A DNA stretch of 64,000 bases from Micrasema longulum (GCA_022494885.1 JAGVSM010004972.1:186001-250000), one strand, 5' to 3'. Numbered from the stretch's first letter, positions 22,365 to 33,640 are shown. Numbers and translations: made by a program. Notes: generated by a model not told the origin, from the letters alone.

Positions 22365-22995
22365 CATAATAAAATAAAAAAAAACATTATTATTTTATTT
22401 TATTTATTTAACTTTTTGTACATAATCTTAATATTTTATTGCCAATTGGCTATTTCTTCAAACCAACCAATAAAAAAAAAAAGATTTTTTAAATTTAAGT
22501 TACAAAATAATAAAAAAAGCTAAAGACATTTAATAATAAAAATAACTGTATTTGTATATAAACTACCTTAAATATATACTAAAACTCAACGTGAAAAATG
22601 AAAAAGGGGGAAAGGAGGAGAGTTTAAGGAAGAGAAAGGAGATGTTTCTTCAGAAGTAATTTAAACAGATACTGTAATAACATATTTAATGGTGGATGGG
22701 AGATGTTTCCACAGTAGAGCCGCATGGATTCTATACGAGTTAGAGAAAAAAGAGGAATTGTGGATGGGTATTAAGGGAGTGCTTTGAGAATTAGAATGAA
22801 GAGGTAAACCATGAATTGATAAGCGCTGAATTTTTCCACGGAGTTATATAGGAGCGTTAGGGCTATGAAGTACATGGAACAGAACTTAAAAATAGTGATA
22901 GTCTCTCCGCTGTCTTATTTTGAGCCATTTCAGTTGCCTACCATAATCAGAAATGTGGTCATATTCCCTAAGACCAAAAATCGTCCCTGTTTAAA
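22365..22995 (-). mobile_element. LINE reverse transcriptase thumb and tail relic
   Basis: On the minus strand one frame reads FGLREYDHISDYGRQLKWL, KIRQRRDYHYF, a stop, VLFHVLHSPNAPIYL, then HGLPLHSNSQSTPLIPIH and AALLWKHLPSTIKYV. This is the usual order at the end of non-LTR reverse transcriptases: a YDHIS-x-Y-x-x-x-L-x-W-L helix after the thumb, an R-R-x-Y-H motif, and a tail with A-x-x-W-x-x-L-P. A stop and possible frameshifts show it is dead. The 3' UTR runs to an AT-rich end near 22365. Confidence 0.7.
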
Positions 22996-23269
22996 ATAAT
23001 AAAACGACATAGTTTTAATAAAATAATATATTTTTTTGGTTAATTCATTTTAAAAAACGATTATAATATTACAACTTAACACAAATTTTATATAAATTTA
23101 TATATTTCCCATTACGTAAAAGAAAAAAAATATTATTGTGTACATAATGGGGAGCGACGACTAAGGTGTTTAATTAGTAAATACTTCCAGTGTAAAATAT
23201 ACATTACAAAAAAATACTGTGTTTTCAACTAGTGCTAAATAAAAAAGAATTATGAATATAACTTTTTAC

Positions 23270-23346
23270 TAATATAAAACAACTTTTTTTAACATTTTTT
23301 TTTCTACCGACCGGTTTCAAAGCTATACAAGCTTCTTTATCAAGGT
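23270..23346 (-). mobile_element. PLE terminal fragment with hammerhead-like motif
   Basis: Closely matches the left arm of the PLE at 35100-35713 (CTACCGACCGGTTTCAAAGC, CAAGCTTCTTTATCAAGG). On the minus strand: TACC, TTGATAAAG, stem II AAGC-TTGTATA-GCTT, TGAAAC-CG-GTC, GGTA; TACC and GGTA can form stem I. The CTGANGA core is degraded to TTGATAA. No second arm or protein is attached. Confidence 0.55.
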
Positions 23347-25879
23347 ATACTTAACTAATAAATCTTATCCTATTTTATTTTAACAGTGATTACTAAATAT
23401 TATTATTAACCTATTTTATTTTAACAGTGATTACGAAAATATAGAATACATAGAAACATATGGAACTAAATTCTCATGTTGCTTTTGTAAAAATGGGAAT
23501 TGTAAAGTGAGATGGATACGATCTTTAAAACTAGATAAAAGTGGATTAAAGAAAATGTTGTTTATTTAGGTTTTTATTTTTATACATTAAAAAAAATATG
23601 TATCTTAACAAACTTTTAATTATCATTTATGATTACAAATATATTTTTCACAGTGAATCAGTTTTATTTAGAAAAACAGGGGGTATAAAATGTACACTTA
23701 AAAGTATATACATAAACGTGATTATTAATTAAAATAATTACCAATAAAACGGTCGCAGTAAATACAGTAAAAATAATTCACATAAGTATTTTGTTATTAA
23801 TATATTTTTAGATTTATTTTCTTTCTCATTTTGCAACCTTATAGCATAGACAAAAATAACAGTGATAGAAAACGTAAACCAAGTGGTTGATTAGGGTTCA
23901 AACCGCGAACCTCTGATTAATAAGTTTGTGTAATTAGGTACTACAAGGCCACAATTCGAGTCTAACTATTAACCGTATATTTATTTATGTCAAATAAATT
24001 ATTGTTATTAAAAAGATCGACACCGGCATTTTTTGTAATAGTTCGTATAAGTACGTTACAACTTAATATTTAGTTAATATCAAAACAAACAAAATACATA
24101 TTAAATGGGATTAATGCACTATTTGTCAATATTCTTGCATCGACAGTTCAAGACATATCCGTAACTATTCATTGTCCAGCTTATATGTATTATAAAGCCC
24201 TTCTAACATATCAACTCAGAGACAGGTTGGTTCTAATACGGACATAATATAAATAGAATAGTATCTGCTGACACTTTCTCGGGTAATTGTCAGAGTATAT
24301 AGTAAAATTATGTCGTATTTAACCTCGGGGATCTCGACCACACCACATATCAATCGAAGGGAATGGGCAATGTGTGACTAGGTACAAGTTACATCGAGTC
24401 TTTTTACTGTTGAATTGTATCTACTGTACGCGAAACATGAAGTGGACACCTGATAGATTCATACCCTTTGGCAATCTGTTACAGTAAATCCGAATGAAAC
24501 ACTAGGTTAGGTAATCATTTTTGAATATAATATCCTACTTCTTGAGTACAGGTAGGAAATGGAAAATAATTGGCACTTGGCACCAAAGTGGAATGAGGGC
24601 AATATTGAGATGTGACAGATATACACAAATTTAACAAATGCTGACGATACTGAACACGCTTTCGGTGAAGCAAAGAGTAATTTGAAATACTTTAGAGTTA
24701 ATATTTAAAATAAAAAATAAATGATTGCCCGAATACATATTTTGTTACGTTCAGCGTGATAACAAAATTCATCGCTATCCTACGAGGGGAGGTGAAGGTT
24801 TCAGACTCGCCAAAACAAGAATTCAAGAAACTCAAAACAATCTGTATTATAAAGGATTTAAAATGGTTAATGAGCTGCAAAAGAGATAAGGGATGCTGGG
24901 CTATCGCACCGTTTCGTGGGATGACGATGGCTTTTGTTAAAAACAAACATCCATATAGGCATATATGTAGATAGAGTGTCATCGGATAGATTTTGTAACA
25001 ATATTTTATTTTTGAAATTATTTTTGAATATATGTTTCTTGACAGTTAGTTAAGGTTTAACTAGGTGCTTAAATTTTATTTGTAAAACTATGTTAAATAA
25101 ATACATTACATTACAAAGGTGTTTCACCGAGATTAACGGGGTATTTGATTAGTTATGGAAGGTAAAAGTAACAGGTAATTGACTTACAACAGTTGCTTAT
25201 GACCTGATAATACCTACACATCTATCTTCCCTTAAAATTTATCCATCTGGGTTTTGTTATACATAGATGAATGTTAATTATAAACACACTACATTTGATA
25301 TTACACACAGAAAAAAAAAAGAAAATTGTGATTTTACAAAACTTATTGTTCAATTAGAGAAAGTGTATAAGCTTTAAATTGTTTAATAGAATTCCGCCAA
25401 GAATTCTAAAGAAAGAAAACAATTCAAACTTATGATTATCGTTAAATATTTTGTCAAACTTTGGCGATTAATACTAATAAATGATCGAATAACTAAACGA
25501 TTAATCTTTTATGAAAACTGAAGTAAGTATTTACGTTATAAAACTAATCTAATGTTTCTTTTGTTAACCAATCAATAATTATTCTTTGACCGGTGACTCG
25601 TATTTAGTGTTAGAAGTTAAGCAGATTAATGGAAAAGTAATACCAAATAAAAACCGATTTTTAAACAGTACCAGTAAGGTACATTCACTTGATCTTTATT
25701 CTTATGATGCTTGCTCTTAAAGCTTAGATGTACGTTTTGCTGCTATCGCATATTTTAAAAATTCAATTTTGGGAACCTAGGTACCTTCTATTTAAGCAAT
25801 AACTTTAAGAGGGAATTTTTATATTCTGAGTAAAAGTATGTCATTTTTACTAGTAAATTATCATTAAAAAATTAAGAAA
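23347..25879. other. No gene seen
   Basis: AT-rich. A tRNA-like remnant in minus orientation (GGTTCAAACCGCGAACC) lies at about 23890. A plus-strand frame at 24756-24974 (with CKRDKGCWAIAPFRGMTM) followed by a tail TAAATAAATACATTACATTAC near 25100 may be an unidentified LINE end; I could not match it to a domain. Confidence 0.35.
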
Positions 25880-26680
25880 AAATTGTGAATGTTACACAGT
25901 GTGTAAAGTGGCCACTTAAACCAGCCATTGACAGGTCATAAGCTCTGTAGATGCCTTGACTTCTATATTACCTTTTCTTAAATGTTCTTCATCTCTGTTG
26001 TAATATGTTAATACAAACAGCTCCCCAGGGAGTTGAATCCAGTCCTTGTCTACAAAAATTTGGACAAACTCAGAATATTGTTGATAAATCGACCTAGTCC
26101 ATGAAGAAGTATAGAAATTGAAAAAATAACATTTTCAGGCGTTGCCTAGTATGTAGGTGAAATAATTCAATTAGATGAATCTCACCCGCATAAATAAAGG
26201 TTTCAGCTCTTTAACTTCACAAACATCAACAGATGAAAGAATTGAAGGAATATAGATGTTCAAATATGGGCAGAATGGTGAATGTTATTTTCATTGTGGG
26301 GTGTGTAATATAAATATTATAGATGTACATAAATACCTTGTTTTTAAAACTGTCTGAATATTTGTTAATTATGTTTGTTTTTTAAGTTAGTCTTCTTTGT
26401 TTATTCTCAAATGTAATAGAAAAAACTAAAAAAAATTTTAAGTGTCCTCGGCACGGGAAACCCCAGTGAGGTCACATTATTTTTACTATTAATTATAGTT
26501 TGTAAGCGAAAAATATGAATAAATAAATGAATAAATATGGGAAGAATGGTGAATGTTACACAGTGTGTAAAGTGGCCACTTAAACCAGCTATTGACAGGT
26601 CATAAGCCCTGTAGATGCCTAGACTTCTATATTACCTTCTCTTAAATGTTCTTCATCTCTGTTGTAATATGTTAATGAAA
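25880..26680 (-). repeat. RB repeat interrupted by a LINE
   Basis: An almost complete RB unit in minus orientation (25880-26287) runs through TTGTGAATGTTACACAG, CAGCTCCCCAGGGAGTTG, TCTACAAAAATTTGGACAAA, TTTTCAGGCGTTGCCTAGTA and ATGGGCAGAATGGTGAATG. It is broken at 26288 by a LINE 3' end and resumes at 26533 with a repeat of AAATATGGG and AGAATGGTGAATGTTA, continuing to 26680. The resumed part is again an RB start. Confidence 0.75.
26288..26532 (+). mobile_element. 5'-truncated LINE (3' UTR only) with 26-bp TSD
   Basis: This 245-base segment is the reverse complement match of 30395-30615 (blocks TTTTTAAAACTGTCTGAATA, TCTTCTTTGTTTATTCTC, AAGTGTCCTCGGCACGGGAA, ACCCCAGTGAGGTCACATTA) and ends in an AATAAATAAATGAATAAA tail. 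It is flanked by 26-base direct repeats at 26262-26287 and 26533-26558, differing at one base. Those features together define target-primed retrotransposition of a LINE that stopped early. The coding counterpart of the family is at 30377-30974. Confidence 0.85.
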
Positions 26681-27450
26681 AAAAAGTGTTTCTAAAAAAA
26701 TATTTTAAGAAAAATGTGCAACCACGCATGAGAACATATGAGAACGAATCATAGTCCTGTGGTAATGGTGCGGACCTACGGATCATATGTCCGAAATTCA
26801 AACGCCGATCTACCACACTTCACTTTGAAGCCCAGTTTATTTCCTGTTAGTTGAAAATGACCACAAAATTAAAATATTTTAGTAAATCATACGAACAAAA
26901 TTTTTTTTAAATTATATTTTTTACAAATAAAAATACTATTTTTCCGACAGTATCATAATATATTATGTAGGTACAAAAATAACAGGCGTATCCAACAAAT
27001 TCCATTCAATAGATGCACTTGAGAGATAATCGACCTTCGAGATGAACAGAGTAACAAGTAACATTGTAATATATTCTATGCCGATTTGAGTTGTAAAATG
27101 AATTACGTAATTCATGAAGCGCAAAGCATGACCCCCTCAGCACGAGATAGGTCAGTAAAATATACAAATGGGTATTATAAATACGAAACATAGTCATATT
27201 GGAAGGTGTTGAAGAGCTGCAGTTAGGGACGGAAACGATAGGTCGATGATTTTTAAATGTCGATATATCGAAAACGATAAAACAACTTCAATGTGACAAA
27301 ATATCATTTGCTTTAATATCAATGGTTTTGGTATTAATTAACTTTTTAGTCAATATTGTTTGGGATATTTTAAAAAGTAAACGGATAAAAATAAACGCAA
27401 AGTTTAATGGGTTTCGAGTTAATTACACATATTTAAATCTAAAAATATTT

Positions 27451-27795
27451 AACAATGTTTGATTATGTCCAAATGCTTGCAGACTGGCTGGATTTCCTCC
27501 CTAGGGAGTTGTTCGTATTTAAATTTATTTCAACAGAGAGGGAAAAAGTTTTCGAGAAGGGAATATGGAAGTCTAGGCATTTACAGGGCTTAACAAAGGT
27601 TTCAGCTCTTTTACTTCACAAAAGTCAACAGATGGAAGAGTTGAGGAAATGTGGATGTTCAAACTTGGGCAGAATGGTGAATGTTACACAGTGTGTAAAG
27701 TGGTCACTCAAACCAGCCAATGACAGGTCATAAGCCCTGTAAATGCCTAGACTTCCATATTCCCTTCTCGAAAACTTTTTCCCTCTCTGTTGAAA
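27451..27795. repeat. RB hairpin unit with perfect 69-bp inverted repeat
   Basis: Bases 27524-27592 and 27731-27799 are perfect inverted copies (69 of 69) of an RB segment including GAGGGAAAAAGTTTTCGAG and GTCTAGGCATTTACAGGGCT, separated by about 138 bases of RB sequence. A 17-base direct repeat TAAATCTAAAAATATTT lies at 27434-27450 and 27796-27812, possibly a target-site duplication. The short plus-strand frame across it has no known domain. Confidence 0.7.
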
Positions 27796-27879
27796 TAAAT
27801 CTAAAAATATTTGTTTGAAAATTATTATGCGGATACTCTAATCAATTGATTTATTTTTATTTATTAAACTTAAAGTTAA

Positions 27880-28182
27880 TGATGAATCTCACCCGCATAA
27901 AAAAAGGTTTCAGCTCTTTAACTTCACAAACATCAACAGATGACAGAATTGAAGGAATATAGATGTTCAAATATGGGCAGAATGGTGAATGTTACACAGT
28001 GTGTAAAGTGGCTACTTAAACCAGCCAATGACAGATCATAAGCCCTGCAGATGCCTAGACTTCTATATTACCTTTTCTGAAATTTTCTTCCTCTCTGTTG
28101 TAATATGTTAATGTTATCAGCTCCCCTGGGAGTTGAAACCAGTCCTTGTCTACAAAAATTTGGACAAACTCAAAATATTGTT
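27880..28182 (-). repeat. RB repeat copy
   Basis: Runs from CTCACCCGCATAAAAAAAGG through TCAGCTCTTTAACTTCAC, ATGGGCAGAATGGTGAATG, AACCAGCCAATGACAGATC and CAGCTCCCCTGGGAGTTG to TTTGGACAAACTCAAAATAT. It is one of the more complete copies and ends where unrelated sequence begins. Confidence 0.7.
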
Positions 28183-28689
28183 AATATAAAAATGACATGT
28201 GAATCAGTATTCGATATTTTAGTGATTATATGATTTAAGACCAATGTTGCATCCCTAGTCAAAATGCAAATAACCGTTATAGAGGTCAACAGTACATAGT
28301 GTTAAGAAAAAATATATAAGAGACGTCAATCACTCGGCGAACCGTGAGAACATTTGAAGGTCGGCTCGGGGCGTAGCGGATCCAAAAAGCAATACAAGTA
28401 TGGACCATTTTCACTGAAGGTCCAAAATGCAAGATCGAAAAATTCAAACAGCTGGATAAATGAATTAAAAACATCATTTGTAGAGTGGTATTAACAATTT
28501 AAAGCACAATAACCCGCCAATAAAAATGTGAATGCCTAGACCTCCGTATTCTCCATTCAATACAATAAAAGCACCCACCCCCTTTCCGAAACTGTTCACA
28601 AAGCCTTGTGTCTTTTTTCAGTTTCGCATATTTACTATCAATTTCAAAAAAACTAATTACGCGAAAATTACATTTTCAATTTGTGATCA
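28183..28689. other. No gene seen
   Basis: Moderately AT-rich, unique-looking. Frames at 28286-28477 and 28532-28828 lack any recognisable domain. Confidence 0.4.
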
Positions 28690-29260
28690 ATCAAATACAT
28701 GTTCATATTACAACAGAGATGAAGAATATTTTAGAGAAGGTAATAGAGTAGACATTATTCTCTACCTTCCACTACAAACACGAGTTAAAAGATACTTCAA
28801 CCTGATGCTGCAAACAATAGAAAAATAAATACAACCTTCGGTCAAAGAGGATTGGCCTACTACTCGGTTAAAGTGTACAATCTACTTCCATTATCCATAA
28901 GGACATTAGTAAGTTCTCACAATATAAAATTGCTTTTAAGAAATGGATAGTGGAGGTGGGTTGCACGCGGATCGATGAGTGGATCAAGCCAAAATGTGTA
29001 TACTGTTTATGAAATTTGATCTATTGGTCTATATTAATTGGTTATGTTTTTATGACTATTTAAGTTTTTTATTGTTCATTATGTTAATGATAATTAGGTT
29101 TATTGGATTAATTACGTTTTTTGTTGTTGTTATTATTATGTTAACTTTGTTCAATAGCTCATTTAAGGCACGTTTCACATTTTGTAAAATGTTTCCCTCG
29201 GCACGGGACACCCCAAAGAGGGAACATTATTCATTTTTAAAAAAAAAAACAAACAATGTA
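28690..29260 (+). mobile_element. LINE C-terminal and 3' UTR relic beside an RB scrap
   Basis: It opens with a short RB piece (ATTACAACAGAGATGAAGAA, 28690-28745) and then encodes TTFGQRGLAYYSVKVYNLLP and SIRTL in one plus-strand frame, closely paralleling TTFGQRDFEYYSIKIYNLLP in the 30377-30974 relic. A 3' UTR with TTTCCCTCGGCACGGGACA and CCCCAAAGAGGGAACATTAT matches the corresponding UTR block of that family (TCCTCGGCACGGGAAACCCC), so this is a diverged subfamily. The A-rich end is near 29240-29260. Frame breaks make it non-functional. Confidence 0.75.
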
Positions 29261-29276
29261 AAAGTATAAAAAAAAA

Positions 29277-29476
29277 GGAACGCCTGAAAAAAAATATTTT
29301 CAATTTCTATACTTCTACAGGTCAAAAACCCTGTAGATGCCTAGACTTCTATATTACCTTTTCTAAAATGTTCTTCACCTCTGTTGTAATATGTTTATCT
29401 TAACAGATCCCCAGGGAGTTGATACAGTCTTTGTGTACAAAAATTTGGACAAACTCAAAATATTGTTGATAAATTC
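29277..29476 (-). repeat. RB repeat copy
   Basis: Contains GTAGATGCCTAGACTTCTAT, ATTACCTTTTCTAAAATG, CAGATCCCCAGGGAGTTG and TTTGGACAAACTCAAAATAT. An extra piece at its left end (ATTTTCAATTTCTATACTTC) belongs to the RB interior in the opposite orientation, so the copy is rearranged. Confidence 0.65.
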
Positions 29477-30326
29477 AGCAAAATCACCTTTTTCTAATTT
29501 CCCAGTATGACGGTGAAGGAATATGGTGTTGGTTCCAAATCTCGACCGCAGCCGCATGCTCCAGACCCCGCTTAGGAAAGGAAGAACGTAGTAATACAAA
29601 AAAACGAACGACACAAAACCCAAATACATAGAGGAAACATTCGAAAAAGTTGCCCTACACGAGTACAACATGCAGTGAAGCAATAGAAGAATAACAATGC
29701 GTATACCAAAGCACATGAATACATCAAGTTATCAATTTCTCTTATCAATAAAATTCATTATCTCCATTTAATAATGGGCTGTCTTTGCTATACTGTGTTC
29801 TATTTAGTCGCCTGCTCCATGCCTCCATCCAATTCTGCCTCCAGCGCCTCTGGAGGCCTCCTGAAAAGAGACTTCAGTCGCTCTTGTTACTAAATCTGTT
29901 CACCTTGTAAAACTTTTACCGCGGGATCGAGTTCCATCTACTCGTTATATTTCTATGTTATCTTTTCGTCTCGTAACGCGGCCGAAGAACCAGAGAACGC
30001 GGATTTGCGCACTGTAGAAGAAAGATGCGGTTATACACCCGATTCTCGTATTATATAAACATTTATTTTATGGGTTGTTCTTGGTATTCGCAACATAATA
30101 CGCCAGCGCCACATTTCAAACGCAAATATCTTTCTACTGATAATTAGTAAGACACTGTCTTTTAATCTTAAAATGTAGTATTTGAGTACACATATTTGAC
30201 ACACTTAAAATATTGTTACATAGTTCTATTTTAATGTGTATTCAAATCAAAGTCAACGAGGCATAAAATCACTTGTGTAAAGCGTCCTTTGGGTATTGCA
30301 CTGTTATACAAGTCGTGCTATATAAA
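29477..30326. other. No gene; GC-richer island
   Basis: A GC-richer stretch at about 29820-30040 (TCCAGCGCCTCTGGAGGCC with a small palindrome) has no repeat partner in the window and no ORF. Confidence 0.35.
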
Positions 30327-31609
30327 ATACTATCGGACCCGACAGACGTCCTGCCCGAACGTTGGCTTGCCTGCTATTTATTTATTTATTCATTTTTTTG
30401 TTTACAAACTATAATTATTAATAAAAATAATGTGACCTCACTGGGGTTTCCCATGCCGAGGACACTTAAAATATACTTTTTTTATATTACATTTGAGAAT
30501 AAACAAAGAAGACTAACTTAAAAAAACGAAGATAATTAACAAATATTCAGACAGTTTTAAAAACAAGGTATTTATGTACATCTATATTATTTATATTACA
30601 AAACACACAATGTAAATAACAAAAACCTAACATAAGCTATACACTTTAGGAGCAGTTGATTCAATATTGGTATGGGCGCATGAGACAATCTATTTTACTT
30701 CTACCTAGCTCCACTATCCATTTTTTTATAGCCTTTTTGAACATTTTCTCGTTACTAATTGTTTTGATAGATAGTGGAAGTAGGTTATAGATTTTAATTG
30801 AATAATACTCAAAATCCCTTTGTCCAAAAGTGGTTTTAGTTTGTATTTGTTTAAGTTGTCTATGTGTTGAGGATCTAGTGATTATATTATTTGTATGTGA
30901 TGTATTGCGGGGGTTACGTCTTTCATTTGAGTAAGAGTAGTTTTTGAATCTATGAGTTAAGCATGGCATAACCATGGGAAAAGACTTTTCATTGATAAGT
31001 AGACGCCCAGGTACTTGTTAATGATTACATTCCAAAACTAAAAATTGTCAAAATTAAAAAAAATATTAACTTTAAGTAGGTACTTGTTTATGGTTGAATT
31101 CCAAAACATAAAATAAATATTTTTTCAAATATGGCATTATTTTTGCAAACGTCAAACTCTGGTCGTCTCACCAACAAAGAGGTGTACTTATGTAGGAATA
31201 CGATTTTTAAAAATGTATTGAATTTAAGATTATTTTAGTGTTACCAAAATCCACTTAAACGAAATAAATGGGTAGAAATTATAAGGAATTTACGGAAAGA
31301 ATCTGATTAAGATTCACGAAAAACAAATGCTGTTCGTAAAAATTCAAAACCAAACTTTTTTATACACAAAAAAAAACAACATCTTTCCATTTTTTTTGCA
31401 AATGCATTCTCCTCGAATACAACCCTGGTAGATCGATGAATAAAACATTTATGCTCCTAACTTCTTTTTTACACCGATTGAAGATTTTAATATCTACGCA
31501 CAGCGCAAAGATCTATATTTCTCTGAAAACCGCACGTAAATCGGTTAAGCCATTTAGAAGGAGTACAGTGACATCACACGTACAGAGGAATTATATATAT
31601 ATAAAGATG
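30327..31609 (+). repeat. Repeat RE, copy 1, split by a LINE
   Basis: The start (CGGACCCGACAGACGTCC, TGCCCGAACGTTGGCTTGCC) lies at 30327-30376; the rest (31000-31609) carries GTAGGTACTTGTTTATGG, GGTGTACTTATGTAGGAATA, TGGGTAGAAATTATAAGG, CCGCACGTAAATCGGTTAAG and TACAGAGGAATTATATATA. Copy 2 at 41294-41978 has these parts contiguous. The start and end phrases are of a kind widespread in insect genomes, but I cannot assign the element to a class. Confidence 0.7.
30377..30974 (-). mobile_element. LINE C-terminal tail relic nested in RE
   Basis: The minus-strand frame at 30975-30661 reads LTHRFKNYSYSNERRNPRNT, HTNNIITRSSTHRQL, then TTFGQRDFEYYSIKIYNLLP and FKKAIKKWIVEL. This is the LINE tail domain (R-T..., F-G-Q-x-x-x-x-Y-x-x-x-K-x-Y-N-x-L-P, F-K-x-x-x-K-x-W). 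Its 3' UTR (30395-30660) contains the CACTGGGGTTTCCCATGCC block shared with 26288-26532 and ends in an A/T tail at 30377. The catalytic region is absent. It interrupts repeat RE between CCTGCTAT and GGGAAAAGACTT. Confidence 0.8.
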
Positions 31610-32173
31610 TATGTATAATCACAAAACGATAAAGATTATTAGGAAACAGTCAAAGCTTATTTTCGATAAAACATACAATCAAAATGAAAACGCAAGACAT
31701 TATTTATGATCCGTTATGCAAATATGAGTAGCGAATTCTGGAAATTCCACTACAAAACTACTAAATATACACATTTTTTATGATTTACTACATAATTTGA
31801 AAAATACTCAAGAGCTGACACACTAAATCATTTGAGTAAACATTATATTTATTCTCACAGATACAGGAATTTAAAGATAATAAGTCAACATTAGAAGTAG
31901 GTATCTATGATAATAGAGTATGGTATCAAAATACGTGAAGTTAGTCGTTAAGAAAAAAACGGAATTCACAACAAGTAATACTAAAACCACTCTAAAGGAA
32001 GTAAATTCGACTAAGGTATTAAACAGATAACTGTTTTTTTACGTTCGTACTTTTCTAGATGCTTTTCCTGAAACATTACAAAGTTGTGTCCTTCGACCTG
32101 TAAAACAAATGCCAATGATGACCTAAATAGTTACTAAGGAAATATCAGTAATCAAAACAGAGTTTAATCAATT
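31610..32173. other. No gene seen
   Basis: AT-rich, nothing recognised on either strand. Confidence 0.4.
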
Positions 32174-32260
32174 AGTGTCGGCCTCGTGGTGTAGAGATCT
32201 GCGCGTTTGCCTACCACGCAGGAGGTCTCGGGTTCGAATCCCAACATGATTGACCCGATA
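32174..32260 (+). mobile_element. S1 SINE head
   Basis: GTCGGCCTCGTGGTGTAGAG, then GCGTTTGCCTACCACGCAGG and the B box in CTCGGGTTCGAATCCCA. It is the best preserved plus-strand head in the window. The anticodon-loop region does not close a proper acceptor stem with the 3' side, so it is a SINE rather than a functional tRNA gene. Confidence 0.75.
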
Positions 32261-32399
32261 TTCAAAACAAAATAATAAAATAAATAAAAAATTAAACAAT
32301 TCTAAAAATTGAGAAAATATAACACTAAAAAATATTAAATAAAAACACAAAATTTATAAACACAGGCACATATTAAACAAACAACTTTATTTTCAAAAT

Positions 32400-32690
32400 A
32401 CAGTTAATGTTAATTATGTCGAGAAGCTTTTCTTTAATTTATCCTTAAATTTTCCGTAATTTATTTCTTGACGTAGATTTTGTGGTAAATTATTGAAAAG
32501 CTTCCGTCCTATGTAAGTATAATGATGTTTGGCCGTGGTAGTTTTAATTATCTGTAGAGCGAAGCATCCTGTTCTCAACCTTCCCGTAATACGGTCCGAT
32601 GGGAGGCTCTTCTTATGCACCTGGAGCATACAGCACTTTCCGTAGATATCCTCCACTCTTAAAACATTAAATTTTTTGAACAGTTCGGTA
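32400..32690 (-). mobile_element. LINE C-terminal tail relic
   Basis: Minus-strand frame (32656-32414) reads RITGRLRTGCFALQIIKTTT, HHYTYIGRKLFNNLPQNLR, and FKDKLKKSFST. The Y-I-G-x-K-L-F-N-x-L-P motif with a following F-K-x-x-L-K helix is the standard C-terminal tail of a CR1/jockey-like LINE. The subfamily differs from the other tails here. Confidence 0.75.
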
Positions 32691-33334
32691 GTTGAGCTTG
32701 AGTTCGGTAGTTAGTTAGTTAGTAAAAGAGCTAAAAACCGTTATAACATAATAGATTCAGAAGAAATATTGATGTCTAACAGTTTGTCTGACCACTGATT
32801 TCTAAAGAAAATTTAAATGATACGTCTAAAAAGTTACTTACGAAGTATATCACAAAATCACCGACTGATTTACTAGCCAAATTCAGAAGAAATTAACATT
32901 AAAATCGCCGGTAATTACACACTTCAACTCACGTGTTCAGTCTAGATATCTATATATTTTCAAGGTTAATAAATTAAGAGTCAGAACTAATAACAGTACC
33001 AAAACATGAAATTATACCGAAATTCAAGGCTATGAGACGGTAGTTAGTAGTTACTCAGTTTGCCGTTAGCGAACAAATTAATAAATAACTGTAACACAAT
33101 AAAAGTTAACACTTCGCTGTAGACTTCCAATATATATATTCGCTGTAGACACCGCGCAAGATCAAATACATATAACAATAATAATATTTTAAGTACTAGG
33201 CCCATTTCAAAAGGTGGTAAAACTACATAGAGTGGGCAGATATTTATTGTGCTTTTTTATTTTATTTTTATTATGAAAGTTTTTGAAAGAAATGAAAGTA
33301 TGACTAAATGTGAAATCACTGTGAATGGGGTTTT
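32691..33334. other. No gene seen
   Basis: AT-rich; short direct repeats (CGGTAGTTGAG/CGGTAGTTAGT near 32685-32715 and TTCGCTGTAGAC near 33113-33150) but nothing classifiable. Confidence 0.4.
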
Positions 33335-33640
33335 TAAAAAAAAAATGTGAGTTGCATTATTCTTTTACCTTGCTTGTAATGTACAAGGTTTATATTTACT
33401 TCAAAGGGAGAGTTATTTGTTTGTTTACTTCAAAAAAAAAAATATACCATTAAACTGACTTAAATGAAAAACTTTGTTTACTATTTTATGTAAGGATCGG
33501 TGGGATGTTTCGGCTGTGGCCTGTTTCAGGAGCTTCTCCGCATTTGATCTAGTGACGAGGAAACCACAGAAAACTCGTCAGGAGAAGGCGGACCGTTGTA
33601 ATTCGTCAACAGATCTTCCGATCCACTTGAATAGGGTTAT
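33335..33640 (-). mobile_element. LINE 3' end, same family as the one nested in mariner
   Basis: Minus-strand frame near 33640-33526 reads GSEDLLTNYNGPPSPDEFSV and DQMRRSS before a stop, parallel to GTEGLLTTANRPASPEEF and EQMLRSS in the LINE at 57466-58072. The 3' UTR (CTTACATTAC block complement: TTACCTTGCTTGTAATGTAC, AAGGTTTATATTT) also matches that copy. Only the last 38 or so residues of the protein are left. Confidence 0.65.

Noticed and set aside
24756..24974. Plus-strand ORF with CWAIAPFRG as a gene
   Set aside because: No recognisable domain, short, and overlapped by a minus-strand frame; a nearby ACATT tail suggests at most an unidentified LINE end.
29375..29716. 113-codon minus-strand ORF
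   Set aside because: Its C-terminal third is RB repeat sequence; the remainder shows no domain.
32174..32260. Functional tRNA gene
   Set aside because: A and B boxes are present, but the 5' and 3' ends do not form an acceptor stem and the same head recurs fused to the S1 body, so it is a SINE.
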